Below, piece by piece: positions 10,471-22,878 of a DNA stretch of 64,000 bases (position 1 is the first letter of the stretch; each line of letters opens with the position of its first letter). The position numbers and the translations under genes are program-made. A model generated the notes under the pieces. It was not told where the DNA came from. It saw only the letters and a program-made list of their open reading frames with translations, and did not search any database. The stretch is from Rhynchopus euleeides (Eukaryota > Euglenozoa > Diplonemea > Diplonemida > Diplonemidae), in contig OY723289.1 in the NCBI GenBank assembly GCA_963210315.1, forward strand, positions 868,001 through 932,000, in the 5' to 3' direction.

Positions 10471-13400
10471 TCAGATTGTGCCGGTTTCGATAACCTTGCG
10501 GGACTCGTCATCCTGCTGAGCATTCCCTGCGTTGTAATGCGAGGTCATGTCATAATCCTGCGGGTGCCACTCGGTCAGCTCAGCCTCGAGGCCACCCGCG
10601 GAATCGAAGGTCCGGTCATTCCGCTTCCTGTGCACCGACACGATATAGCCTGCGGCAACAGCACCGATGCAGAGCCCGCCGAGGCTCCCCAGGATGACAG
10701 GCAGCATGCTGGACGCCTCCTCCTCGCCTGCAGGGGGTGCCGCACTGCTGACCAGCCCTGTCGAGCGCATGGGCCCCAGCGAGCTCACACGGTATGTCTC
10801 CCCCATGTTGTTGGAGGCGAGCGCGCCGTTGTGGCTCTCGCTCTCCTCCAGCAGAGAGCGCAGCGCATCCCGGTACTCAACGAAGTTCTCGCTGTCGCCG
10901 TCGAGGGTGAACCGAGCCATCACGCCGCGGTCGGTCGGGAGGTCGCTGTTGCTGTCGCCGTCGCTGTCGCTTCCCAGCGTAATGCCGGTGCGAGAGGCGG
11001 CAGCAGTGCGGCGTGTGGTGGTGCCGGTGGTGGTGGTGGGGTGCCAGTCGCGTGGGATGAGCATGGCCTGCTTGCTGATGTCGGACCCTGCTGCGGGGTA
11101 GAGGGGGGTCAGCCCGCTTGCGTTGGCAAGCAGCTCGATGGGCCCCAGCAGCTGCAGGAAGAATTCGAATTCGGAGTCCGCAGGGAATTTGGTGCGCAGG
11201 GCGTACTTCAGTGTTGTGAGGAGGATGGTGACGTATCTGCGGGGGTTCTCCTCGATGTCCTCCCACACCCCGCGGTAGGCGATCTCGAACTGCTCCCACT
11301 GCCGCCCCCCGAAGGTGAGTTTGTCGGAGGACGGGTCGACCTTCATCGTGTTGTCGTTGCGCAGCACGCATCCCACGCCCTTGAGGCGGCAGCAGAACTC
11401 GAGCTGCGCAGTGCCCCACCCACTGCGCTCCAGGAAGGTGTCTGGCAGGTGGCACTGGTAGCGGCAGAACTTCTCCTCCGCCTCACAGCACTCGTCCTGT
11501 GCTGCGGCGTCGGTAGGCTTCGTGTTGCACTTAGTCTGTGTGGGGAGGGTGCTCACGCACCCCTCATCCTCATTCTGGCAGCACCACTCACGGACATGGT
11601 CTGGACGTGCAACCATGTCCATGCAGTTGAAGGGGCCCTCCAGGTCGGAGTCAGGGCGGCACCCACGCGAAGCGGTTCTGCAGCAGTACTGTGATTGCTG
11701 GGCTGTCCAGTTGCCGATACTGCTCGAAGACCAGCAGTCGTAGCGGGGCTTGTTGTCACGGCACTGCAGGCCGTACCGCCAGCAGCAGTAGTCGCGCTTC
11801 TCATGTGTCCAGAGGCCGCCGGAAGAGCAATCGAATACGGCGGGTGCGGCTTTGCACCCGATAGAGCGTGTCGAGCAGCAGAACTCGCTTTGCTGGGCTG
11901 ACCACTGAGAGCGGTCCGCCGGTGTGCCGTCGCAGGAGTAGGGGTCGATGGGGCACCCGATCTGCTCCTGCTCGCAGCAGTATCTGCGCTTGGGATACGA
12001 CCACCGCTCAGCCGACCCGCAGTCGTAGCCTCCGAGCGTCACACACCCGATCCCAGCGGTGGTGCAGCAGAAAGCTTTCTTCTCGTCGCTCCAAGACTCA
12101 GGGCCCTCTGTGCCCACAGCCTCGCAGTTGTACTGGAGACCGGCACCCGTGCCCCTGCAGTTCATCTGCAGGTGTTCACAGCACCACAGGTCGCGCATCA
12201 GGGCGTCAGCAGGCGTCAGGGTGACGATGGACGACGAGCTGTTGCCAACACAGTCCCATTTCTTGGGGATGCAGCGGCGCAGGTCGGGGAATACCGACTT
12301 GCTGCACCGGCCAGCAGCGCCTGTCTTGGGGTTGCACTCACACCACTGCGAAAGGGCGCCGGAGAGCGATGAAGCCCCCTGCACGGGACATGTCTCCCCA
12401 TCGTTGCAGTCAGCGGATGTGTGGCACACACCCTCTTCTGGGGGCCACACAAACTCTTGGCATTTGTCAGGGACACAGCGCGCACCGCAGGTATGGTCCG
12501 GCACGCACCGCTCCGTTGGCTCGCAAGTGTCGGCTTCGCAGATCCTGTTGAGGTATTGGGGTGTTGGTGTTGGGGCTGCAAGGGAACAAGCCGCCAGGCA
12601 CTCGTATACACGTCCGGTCAGCCACATGCCTTGAAAACAATACACTCATAACCATCCAAGTAATCGGCCCGACTCGGGCGAAATTTCTGGCAAGCTCCGA
12701 CGCCGGGCCTGAGCCGGATCGGGAAAATCGGGTGTCGGCCCGACTGATATGCATGCGTAATGTACAGCACAAAAGTCATACCGCTTCGGGTTGGTGCATG
12801 TCTGTGGCGGTGAAGGCGCATCCACGCAGACCGCCTTCATGTTGACCACCTTGCACTCCCTGAGGGCGGGGCACACTTTGGTGGCACATCTGTCAACAGG
12901 GGGGCGCGGTTTGACGCACTGTGGTTCGTAGCGCCGCACTGCGCACGTCTGTTTGGCCAAGCATTTCAGGCCAGAGCACTCACACGCATCAGTGCAGGCC
13001 GGCGAAGGCACGGTAGGACTAGAGGTTGGGCTGACGGCCCCAGGAGCAACAGTGGCAGGTGTCAGTGTAGACGGGGAGACAGTGGTTGCTGTTGTAGGCA
13101 CATCTGTCTGAGGAGATTGTGTTGGTGCTGTGGTGACAGGCAGACCGGGCGACGCGGTCGTGGGTGCATCAGTAGGGGGCGAAGTTGTCGCTGGTGCACC
13201 TGTCTCTGGGGTAAGAGTGACGGGCGCATCTGTTTTCGGCGCCACAGGGGCAGTTGTGGGTTCTGCAGTCTCTGGCGCAGGCGACACGGGCGCTGTTGGG
13301 CTTGTTGTTGATGGGACATCTGTGATGGGTGCAGGTGTCTCAGGATTGGGTGTCTCTGGTGCAGGTGTGACAGGGGCTACGGCTGGCGTATCTGTGCTGG

Positions 13401-14799
13401 GTGCGTCAGTTGACACAGTGGTAGGTGCAGAAGTCTTGGGTGCCTCTGTCGCAGGCGCATCGGTTGCGGGTGCAGCAGTTTCTGGGATGCCTGTGCTGGG
13501 TGCATCAGTCGGTGGTGTCAGGGGCGCAGTTGTATCGGGTGCATCGGTTGGTGGCGGCTGTGTGAGGGGGACATCCGTGTCAGGTGCATCGCTTGACGGT
13601 GCCGGGGTTGCCGGTGCAGGCGTGTCTGGTGCGTCAGTCGTCCCACTCAGGGTGCCACACTGCAGGTCTTCAGAGGACAAGGCAAAGTCGGCGCACTTTA
13701 TGATCGAACAGTCGGAGGAACCCCGCTTGCCGCCACACTCATCGCCTTCTGCGATATACCCATCCGACAGTTCACACAGGTCAGCGCCTGCACGCTCGAA
13801 CCCCCCATAATGTGCCCGGACGTAGCTAGGATCGCACCCGCAATCCACCCCGGTCAGGTCGATGGTATTCAATGCCGACACCATCGCAGTGCCAGCGCAC
13901 TTCACCCCAGGGCGTGCTTCGTAGGGGCAGGGCATCCCCGCCATCAAAGGAGATGCCAGGCAGAAGAAGTCGATGTGGTCCACCAGGGCCTTCCTCGAGG
14001 GGAGGTACGTGTACGGGGGATGTGCCGGTGCACGTGCACATGTCAGATCCAGCCCCTTTGTGCATGTGATAATGCGATCTTCGTCGGCGCACTCCGGGTT
14101 GTTCGGGACGTACTTCCGCATGTCCTCCACAGACACATTACACCGTGTATCGGGGACCATTATGGTGGTGCCAGAGAATGACCGTCTCTTGATACAGAGC
14201 CCAAATTCGGACGTGAGAGGTACCGATGGGATGTTGCACCCACATATGAACCCTTGGTTCTCATACTTGCCAGAAGGGTTGCAGATGACCTGCCCCTGGC
14301 AGGTAAGGGTGTCTGCGAGGAAAAACGCACGGCTGGTGAGCTGACACTTGTCACCGGGATTCACAGCCATTGAGCAGTCAATATCAAGTTCATCCCACGT
14401 AGCGTACGACGGGGAAGGGATGTCGGGTCGGATCAATCCGCTGCACATGACAGGCCCGTTGGGGGAAGGCGTATTGCCGGAACCACCCCCGATCCGGGTG
14501 CACACATTCTTGGGGCGCTTGCCAATCACCGTCCACCCATCACGCTTCTTGCATCTCACGGTCAGCTGACACTCATCCTTCTGCTTATCCCGTGCGACAA
14601 CACGGCAGACAGTGTCATCCGGATACTGCCCACTGCCATCCTTCTTCTCGTTGCACTGCCACTTCCCGTCTGGCCCATCGTAGAATTTTTTCAGGTCGCG
14701 GTCCTGGCAGCGCGCAGCCGTCGCCTGCACACAGCACACCATGGCAACCAGCAGGCCCCCAGCGCCACGCGGAGAGCACCGCACCATTTTCGTTATCAC
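10471..14799 (-). CDS. Cys-rich type I membrane protein, 1363 aa, one intron
   Basis: Exon 1 is 14799-12782 and exon 2 is 12544-10471; the 237-bp intron has ends GTATGA and CAACAG and the join keeps frame (split Arg673). The N-terminus is a likely signal peptide (a second start at 14787, MVRCSPRG, fits it better). Residues about 30-380 are Cys-rich; about 385-600 are a Thr/Pro/Ala stalk with many TDAP-type repeats, probably glycosylated; then more Cys modules. Exon 2 holds nine W...CC....GC-type units such as WSDEKKAFCCTTAGIGC. A hydrophobic segment at about 1286-1310 is followed by a 53-residue basic then acidic tail. This is a surface receptor or coat type architecture; ligand unknown. The two halves could be called separate genes without the splice, but the Cys spacing continues cleanly across it. 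Confidence 0.8.
12545..12781 (-). other. Intron of the Cys-rich membrane protein gene
   Basis: Donor GTATGA after AAGCG, acceptor CTCAACAG before GATC, phase 2. Joining here gives Cys-rich sequence with no break (TNPK-R-ICEADTCEP). The alternative acceptor TTGCAG at 12572 gives the wrong phase with this donor. Confidence 0.75.
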
Positions 14800-16396
14800 T
14801 CCCGGGACCCCGCCCTATACGTGCGCCGACGGGCTACAGTCAGGAGCGGCAGGATCCTATCCCACCCAACCCACCCCTAAACACCCCGCGAGCTCTGAGA
14901 GCTCCTCACGAGGCGGAATCCGATTGATTTGCTGTGCGGTGACTTCGTGTACCTCACGCAGACCTCCGTCCTGGGAGAGGTGCTGTGGCGCAGAGTGACA
15001 GCAACAGAGGGGGGGTTTGACTGTCGAGAGTGAAAGCAAAAGCAAGCCTCCCAGCACCGCAATGTCAGTCCTTTCTGTAACCACCACACCAGATATGCTG
15101 TGCAGGGCGGATCAATGCACGATGGGAGGGTGTGCAGCACACACAGCAACAGGGGGGTGGGTGGGTGGGTGAAGAGGCGCACGGAAGGCTCAGACAACGG
15201 GGGAGGAGGGGCGGGGCGGGGCGGGGGAGGGCTTGGCCACAAAAAATGGCGAGCATCAGCCTCAGCGACACCCGCTGCCGTATTCTTACCCCCCCCCCCC
15301 TCCGCCTCCCTCCGTCCCCGCCCCCTCGAAAAGGCACTGCCGCCAAGGCAGCCCTTTTATTTGCAAGGGCCTAATGGTACACAAAACACCACAGGCCCCC
15401 CCTCCCCCTGCCGATATGTCTCAGGGAGCCTTCGCGCCGAGTCAAACTGCACCGAGCGTGGCACACATTTCTTCGCTAGGGGGTGGCGTGCTCACTTATC
15501 CATTCTACACTTTAGAGAGTCTCGCGGAAGGCATCCCTCACCCCCCCCCCACCACCCGCCCCCAATACTCAACCCCGCTCCCCCCCCCCACCCCTTGTGT
15601 ATTTTTCCAGGATTTCTCCGTGTCAGGAATTAGTGTCTCTGCCACACACACACACACACATCCCCGGTTCCACCCTGGCACCTCTCCCACCCGTTAATGC
15701 ATTAAACCCCACCCGCTCCAGCAGAGGAAACGTCAGAGGTGGTGAGCCGTCGACAGCTCAGAGGACCCTGAGGTAAGGCAGGGAGCCCTGGTGACTTATC
15801 AACGACACTCAGCGATGCCCTGTCCCTCTCCTCCTGGACCCCCCACGAGTGGGGGGCTCAGGATTCTCGAGAGCAGATCCCCAGTGTTGGAGACACATGC
15901 GGTGTATACAGCGATTAAAGAAAGTGTGACAGGAAGAGTGTGGCGGTGGGGGTGGTGGTGGGGGGAGGTGGGGAGGTGGGGCGGTGGGGTGGCGGGGAGG
16001 GGGGAGAGGTACGGTAGTCGAAAGTGAAGGTAAGACAACAGAAGCCTTCCGACGGAAAATACTCCCCCCCCCCCCCCACTGCAACAGCAAGGGCCCCCCC
16101 TCCCCTCCTCTCTCCCTCCCTCCATAGTTATGTTCTGTGTGTTCGGCAGACGTTGTTCTGAGTTTGAACAAAATTGGGCTCCCTCTTTCTGCCTACCAAG
16201 GTTATGTTTCGTGTGGCATTACTTTTAGCTATTTTTTTTGCACAAACACTTGGGTGTGCACGCGCTTGGCCTTGGGGGGTGGTGCGGCAGAGCGTGCACA
16301 AGAAGCTAGGGAAGATGTGTGCAAAATAAGCACCAGGCTAGGGAGCGGGGTAGGCGGGGTGGTGGGACCGCTGGCAACACACAGCCTGTCTCACAT
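14800..16396. other. Intergenic, low-complexity rich
   Basis: No protein-like frame on either strand. It contains C-rich and G-rich tracts, an (AC)n run at about 15646-15660 and GGTGGGGT repeats at 15943-16005. It separates the Rpt2 gene's 3' end from the 5' end of the membrane-protein gene, both on the minus strand. Confidence 0.5.
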
Positions 16397-18398
16397 CTAG
16401 AGATACAGGCCTGCAGGTGCCCCTTGGTCCTTCTTATACATCACATTCTCCTTGCCCTTGAGGAAGTCGCTCTGGCACACCTGTGTGGGGGGTGTGCGAT
16501 GGCAATAGCGAACAAGAGCACTAAGAAGCCCCTCTGTGCTGAGGAGGTCGTATATGATTTGTACGGTTGTAGTAACAGTGTCTGTGGTCTATAGACCAAA
16601 GATGAACTCTCACATGCAGAAGCACAATCCTGCTGTCGATGTGTCCGTGTGAGTTCTACCTGGGTGAGGACTCAGGGTGACACGGCGAGCTGTGGGAGCA
16701 GCTGTGGTCCTACGCAAGTGTAGCTTCTATGGTTTACTACGACAGAATGACACATGGTGCACTGACGCATGCATACCTTCATCCTCCGGTCGCGCAGGGC
16801 AATCAGACCAGCCTCCGTGCACATGGCCTTAATATCAGCGCCTGACATGTCATCCTTGGAGTGGATGAACTCCTCGAGCTTGACGTCTTCTGCGAGAGAC
16901 ATCTTGCCCGTGTGGATCTCGAAGATCATGCGCTTCGTCTTCTCATCGGGAAGGGGGAACTCGATTTTGCGGTCAATACGCCCAGGACGGATGAGGGCAG
17001 GGTCGAGCGATTCGATGCGGTTTGTCGCCATGATCACCTTCACCTCGGAGTGCGACTCGAAACCATCCAGCTGGGTCAGCAGTTCAAGCATAGTCCGCTG
17101 AATTTCCTTTTCCCCCGACGACGACGTGTCGAAACGCTTGGAACCAATAGCGTCAATCTCATCGATGAACACGATGCTGGGAGAGCACTCCTCCGCCACA
17201 CGGAACACCTCACGCACCAGCTTCGGACCCTCACCGAGGTACTTCTGGATGAACTCAGACCCCACCACACGCAGGAAGGTGGCAGACGTCTGGTTTGCAA
17301 CGGCCTTCGCCAAAAGGGTCTTCCCGGTACCGGGTTCGCCATAAAGGATGACACCCTTCGGCGGCTTGATACCGATTGTCTCGTACAGCTCGGGGTGGGT
17401 CAGGGGGAATTCGACAGCCTCCTTGATCTCCTGGATCTGGGTCTGCAGGCCACCGATGTCGGCGTAGGATTCAAGGGGGGCCTTGTCGACCTTCATCACG
17501 TTCACCATGGGGTCAGCCTCGTTCTGCAGGATACCGACAACAGTGTGGTTGCGGTTGCCCAGCAGCAGGGAGCAGCCGGGCTGCAGCTGCTCCTTGTCGA
17601 CGAAGGAGAGCACCGGGACGTAGTAGTCGCTCTGGGTCGACACAATGGCGTGGTTGTCGTCGATCATCTCCTCCAGCTTCCCCACCTGCAGCGGCATGCC
17701 ACGCATCTCCTCCACCTTCTGCAGCTCCTCCTCAATCGTGCTCGGGGGGCTGGGGCGGTCCATGCATGCGCGGATGAACTCCTCTTCCATCAGCAGGAAG
17801 TCCTTCACACGCTCGAGACGCAGCTGACGCAGCTTACACTTTGTCAGAGGCTTCACCTGCGGCAAGCGGTGTGCCGTCTCGGGCCCCTTCTTCCGCTTCC
17901 TGTGGGGATGGCAAAAAATAATAGATGTAACGTGTGGTAGGCAGATGAGTATGCTGGACAACAATCGGCAGAATGTACCGTAGCACGGCAGACAAAGGGC
18001 GCCGTTGATACTGTGTTTGGGCAATTTGCTCTAAGAGTGTAAAAGTGTCACTTCAACTCTACCGCTCTTCTCCTGCTTGATGGGATGCATTGACGCTTCC
18101 AAATCCACTTGCCTCATGAAGGGGATGGCGTATAGAGCACGGTAGAGCTGACTGACATTTTCAGCGCGAAAGTCGTGTGCGTAATAAAAGAAGTGATCCA
18201 TCTCACGATTCAGCTGTGCCACAGCGTGAGGAATCATTCTCCTGGGTGCGCAGACATATTTTTCCGCCGTTCCACCCCCTCGCCATGATCCCGCCCCCTG
18301 CCAACAGAGCACCGCGCTGGAACATACTTCTTCCCGACGGTGGGTGCCGGAGGCGGCTCCCACTTCTTCTCAGGCTTCTTCTCCCCATTGCCGCTCAT
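16397..18398 (-). CDS. 26S proteasome regulatory ATPase subunit 4 (Rpt2/PSMC1), 425 aa
   Basis: Three exons: 18398-18328, 17899-16777 and 16480-16397; introns 17900-18327 and 16481-16776 begin GTATGT and GTATGC and end CACAG. It is a subunit of the hexameric AAA ATPase ring of the 19S particle, which unfolds substrates and opens the 20S gate. Visible: basic N-terminus, OB-type region ([15 protein letters not shown]), Walker A GEPGTGKT (211-218), Walker B IVFIDEID (266-273), arginine-finger region [18 protein letters not shown], and a C-terminal GLYL that fits the HbYX gate-opening motif. The length is close to the 437-440 of yeast and human. Walker A has Glu where most Rpt proteins have Pro or Ala, and the start MSGNG lacks the Gly2 that is myristoylated in animal and yeast Rpt2. 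No RPT neighbours. Confidence 0.96.
16481..16776 (-). other. Rpt2 intron 2
   Basis: 296 bp, donor GTATGC after RRMK, acceptor CCACACAG before VCQSDF; phase 0. The position is fixed by homology, since the conserved last ~27 residues of Rpt2 are found only beyond it. Confidence 0.9.
17900..18327 (-). other. Rpt2 intron 1
   Basis: 428 bp, donor GTATGT, acceptor CCCCACAG, phase 2; it joins TVGKK to [12 protein letters not shown] 110-codon open frame overlaps it on the same strand, but its position inside a homology-supported intron argues against a gene. Confidence 0.88.
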
Positions 18399-19860
18399 CG
18401 TGTGGGAAACCCTCCGAGTTGTCCGAAGGGCTGTGTAAGGGACTGCTTGTGGGGGGGTGGGCAATGTCCGTCATGAATACAAATAACAATGCATGACCTG
18501 TCGAAAAGCGGGAGAGACAGATAGGGGGGTAGGGGGGTCTGAGGCCATTCTTTGCATCCTCCGTCTCTCTGCTGGTTTCGGTCGGTACATGCACAGGGGC
18601 AGGTCAGAACTCAGAGCGTTTTGGCAGTTTCCCCCACTTGCTGGTCAGGCTGTTGGTACCATCCCTCCACAGGCAGGATTGCTTGATGCCAGCAACACTG
18701 AGCGAAAAAAGCTCGGCTAACTGGATCGACTCGGTTGACCCGAATGACCTGCCTGCTCTTCTCCGAAGGGTGGGACGAAACAAGACTTCCTGCTGGTGCC
18801 CCAAACATATCAGCAGACTTGGCCACTGTAGCTGCCCTCACTCAGGCAATACTGCCGCACGATCGCGGCACAAAGCCGCCAGTCGATAGCTGGCCGACTA
18901 AGCCCCCCGTCCCCCTGACCACTACCGCCCCTCAGCAAAATCAGAAATGGCAACACTGCACTCAGATTGCAGACGTGCAGCCCGCCCTGTCTAATACCAC
19001 AAATGGTTGACACACAGTGGACTTTAACCCCTCAATCACTCGTACAGAAGCCTGTTATTGGGCAGTCCAAGATGTGTGGAAAATAATATGGGGGGGCGGG
19101 GGGGCGGGCATCAGTCGAGGTACATTGCCCCGCCATCCCAAACTCAAATCCCCTCTCTTCCGGATGAAGGGGGGGGCACAACCTAGGGGAGACGTGCCGT
19201 TTGTCCTGCCACAACAGATACACCACGACGACCAATCAAAACACGAACAGAGGAGGGCGCGCAGAAGAACGGCCTGGAGGGGCGGGGGGGTAGGTAGGTC
19301 TGCAGGGGTAAGCAGAAACGACAACAACGGCTTGCCTTGAAAGGCCACTCAAAAGACAGACGAGCCCTGGTGATCGCACCGAGGGGGTGGAGGGGGGGGG
19401 GGCGCTGTCATGGGGCGTGCAGCCTGAGGCTGCCAGGAACAAAGCACACGGGGGGGGAGGGGGAGGGGGGGTATGTATGCAGGAGTAAAGGCGTAAACGC
19501 GAACTCCCTTCATCTTCAGCGGGGTGGGGGTGGGATGGTGTGGTTGCATCTCTTCAAGACTTGCGTGCTGTATTTTTTTGTTGTTGCGTCCACCACCCCA
19601 AAGCGCACACACCCACAACTCACAACTCGAAAAGTGTGGCGGCAATACTTGAGAGGGTCGACCGCTCTCATGCAGCGGCAGTTGCTCAGGCCGTAGATCG
19701 GCAGGCGGAGGGAATGCCAATTTCATCTGCGCCTCATTCACACTCTCGACGCAGCGCTGTGCGTCAAGCAATCCCCTCGTCTTCATCCGGACCGAGCTGC
19801 CTCGCCTTCACCAGGCTTGAAAAACTGTGGATTTGCTTGAGCAGCGCCGGCGTTCCAGAC
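18399..19860. other. Intergenic between Rpt2 and SDH2-C
   Basis: No credible gene. G-rich runs at 19092-19107 and 19393-19403 and several short frames without recognisable content. As both flanking genes are on the minus strand, it holds the Rpt2 5' leader and the SDH2-C 3' UTR. Confidence 0.5.
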
Positions 19861-21084
19861 CTAGTCCATCGCCTTCCCGACGCTAGGCGCGGTCGGGTGA
19901 ACCTAAAGTAGAGAGGAGGGGGATGAGAAAAAGCGCAAGTGTGCTGGATATGCGTGTGCGTGTCATGGAGTGGAGATTGCAGGAACAGGGTGTGTGCCGG
20001 TTGCGAATGTGCATTGATTCAAGGTGTCTGTGATGTGGACAACTCAATCGAGCCTGTCGGCGGTTGCAGCCCCAATCCGATCAATGAACATACCTCCTTC
20101 TTGATCTGCTTGATCACGTGCGCCGGGTTGAGGTACTTCGGGCACACAATCGTGCAGTTCATAACATTGTGGCACATGTTCAGCTTCGGGCTGTTCTCAA
20201 GGATCTGAAGGCGCTTGTCCAGATCTGAGTCCAGCGGCTCGCTGATCCAACGGTACGCCTGCAGCAGCACCGAGGGCCCTGAGCAAGAAGTGGTGTCAGT
20301 TTTAGTCATTGTGGGTGCAAACGATCATGAAAGCCCAGTGCAGTTTAGGTCTCAACGAGGGGTGTGTCCAGGGAAATATTGGCACCGCATCATGTGATCA
20401 CTAGTGATTGTCTCAGAGGGGTTTGGCAGATAATTCACAGTCGCAGAAAAGAGTCCGATTGGCAATTGAACGACTCAGTCTGCCAAGCTATCACGGCAGA
20501 ACCGAATTTCACCCAATTCCGTTGCACGGAACATCATTCAGGATCGCAAACTGGCGAATGTAAATCAGCATGCGGATATACGAGCAGTTCGTCACATACC
20601 AAGGAAGACCTCACGGTTCCACCAGTACGACGGGCAACTCGAAGTGCACGACGCGCACAGCACGCACTGGTAGAGACCCTCAAGCCTGTAGGGTGGGGGT
20701 GTTAGTGCCACACTGCAAGTATTCCCATAGCGGCTCGGTTCTCTTTTTTCGCACGCTTCCCACACGGGCCCACCGAGTGAAATAGAGTTTGCGTGAGGTG
20801 GCAAAGGTGGACAAAGGTGAGAACACCCGCTCCAAAACAACACAGCAGACACCATACCGCAGCCTGTTGTCGGGGTGCACCTTGTTCTTGAGGTACCACC
20901 TGTTCAGGGTCCAGTCCTTGAAGCCACCACGGAAGGTCGACAGTGCCACAATAGCCTTCTCAGAGTCACGCGTCGTGTACACCCGCTCGGCCTTTGCCGT
21001 TTGTGTAGCATCCTTCACGATTTTCCGGTAGTTGAAAAGGGCCGAAGAATACCTCGACGCCTTCTGGTGCGCCAGCGACGCCAT
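19861..21084 (-). CDS. Succinate dehydrogenase iron-sulfur subunit, C-terminal half only (SDH2-C), 179 aa
   Basis: Four exons: 21084-20858, 20685-20600, 20278-20094 and 19902-19861; introns begin GTATGG, GTATGT and GTATGT and all joins keep frame. The protein carries the C-terminal SdhB ferredoxin-like domain of mitochondrial complex [14 protein letters not shown] and [12 protein letters not shown] supply ligands for the [4Fe-4S] and [3Fe-4S] clusters, and SYWWN and LLQAYRW are family signatures. The N-terminal plant-type [2Fe-2S] domain is absent; instead there are 75 residues without similarity I can name, perhaps carrying the import signal or a docking segment. An SdhB split into two genes is known from Euglenozoa. 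The last exon (13 residues) rests only on a good acceptor (CTCTCTACTTTAG) and frame. Confidence 0.88.
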
Positions 21085-22004
21085 CTTAGGACCCCGACCA
21101 AAAAAACAGGCCAACGAACCTAAAGGAACCGCGCTGGTCTTGTGTGCCTGTTGAGGAGGTTTTTGTGTGCCGTGCGTTGTGACTCAACCCTATTCCTTCC
21201 AGAGATCCAGGACCACCAGAAAGACGGCCCGAAGGAATGGCGGGTATTGAAGTGCTGTGGCCGGAGGGAAAGGCAAACCGTAAAGTAAAGAGAGTTCATC
21301 TGACTGAACGGGACGGACGATCAGGGGTGGCAAATGATCTGATTGGGACCGTCATCCACCCATCCCAGGGAAGGAAAACAGAACAGGCTTCAGAAGGGTG
21401 TGGGATGTGAGCATCCTGTGAGGGGCAGGGGGGAAGTGAAATCGAATTTGAAGGGAACACAATGAGTGAGGGGCAGGGGGGAGGGGGGGTTTAGTGGTAG
21501 AAGTAGAACGAATCACAAGAATGATCTCCCTTCATTCCGCAGGTTGTGTCGGAGATCCAGTGTTTTATCATCAGCTATGCATGGCAGGGGAGGTTTGATC
21601 GTCGAGAGGGAATGGAAAAGTATGCATGGCAGGGGAGGGGGGGGGGGGTTGATTGTCGGGAGTGCAGGCAAAGGCAAGCCCCCCAGGTTTTAGCAGGGAG
21701 AACTGAACTGTGGGCAGGGGGGGCGGACAATTGCAAGGGTTATACTGGGTATCCAGGCCTGCAGTGCAAATGGTTGGGCTGGCGGGAGTTGGATTGTGGG
21801 GGTGGGTGTTAGGCGACCAACGCCCCTGGTGATGTCGGTGGGCAGCACAGAGGGGCGCACGAGCAGGCCATCCCACTCGCGCCCGGCGCCACCAGGAAGC
21901 TGGGCTACACAACAGAAAGTGGCGAGAGTGGTCCTCCGAGGAAACTGATCTGCACAACACCCCCCCCGCCCCAACGGGCCACACCCCAGCCCCACTGCGC
22001 TCGA

Positions 22005-22062
22005 GCAACCTGAAGTAACCTCTAGCAACCTAGCAACCTCGAGCAACCTCCAGCAACCTCCA
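22005..22062. repeat. Short tandem repeat of AGCAACCT
   Basis: About six degenerate copies of AGCAACCT(C) in 58 bp. Confidence 0.8.
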
Positions 22063-22134
22063 GCGCAGGTGTGCCCCATCCGGGCCGCGTACGCCGGGCT
22101 CGAGGACCAGACGAGCCGGGGGCGCGGCAGCAAA

Positions 22135-22164
22135 GGCGGCGGCGGCGGCGGCGGCGGCGGCGGG
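22135..22164. repeat. (GGC)n microsatellite
   Basis: About ten GGC triplets in a strongly CpG-rich stretch (22100-22260). Confidence 0.9.
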
Positions 22165-22878
22165 GCGTCGCGGGGCCATCGGGGGAGCAAGGGCGGCGGT
22201 AAAGGGGCCCCATTCCGGGGAGGGAAGGCGGGAAACGGCCACGCCGGCGGGCACTGACTCGCACCGAGTCCCGTCCGGCGAGACCCGCCGACCCAGCAGG
22301 TGCTGTTCCCTTTCCTTCCCTTCCCCCCCGCCCACCCCCGCCTCTTCCTTCTAAACCCCATGTTCGAGTTGCTACATCCACGCATCATCTTCCCGCCGAC
22401 ACCGTGTGCCCCCCGGCCCCTTGTGCAACTCCTCCCCACTGCCACAACGCAGCCATCCACAAAACCTGTGCTGCCCCCTTCGAAACAAAACCACCCATAC
22501 CATCTTCAACAACACCCGCGCCACCGGAGAGCCACAGTGACCCGCCGCACCGGAGAGAAAGAGGTGACGGCGGAGGATGCGACTTCTACGCCAGCACGAC
22601 GTAGAGGAGGGACCGTTCAGCAAATTTGGATCAAAAGGCAACAACAAATACTTGGAGACAATGCAATTTTCGAAGAAAAAGTGGCAGTCACTTCTCAGCA
22701 GGGAACCTAACCGAGAAGACAGAGACACAACACTCTCAGCACAGAAGCCTCCAACCTAGCCTTCCAGCGAGGGGCAAACGGGGACCACCTGGCGTGAACA
22801 CGGCCGCGTGTAGCAGCTGTTGCTGCGAGCAGACACGCGCCGCACACGAAGTCCACCTCGGAAGAGACACGTCCCACG

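Noticed and set aside
13130..13810. Gly/Val/Ser-rich plus-strand frame
   Set aside because: Antisense of the TDAP repeats of the membrane-protein stalk.
16861..17940. 359-codon plus-strand frame antisense to Rpt2
   Set aside because: Shadow of a strongly conserved gene on the other strand; His/Leu-rich with no domain.
18031..18363. 110-codon minus-strand frame upstream of the main Rpt2 exon
   Set aside because: Lies in an intron fixed by homology on both sides.
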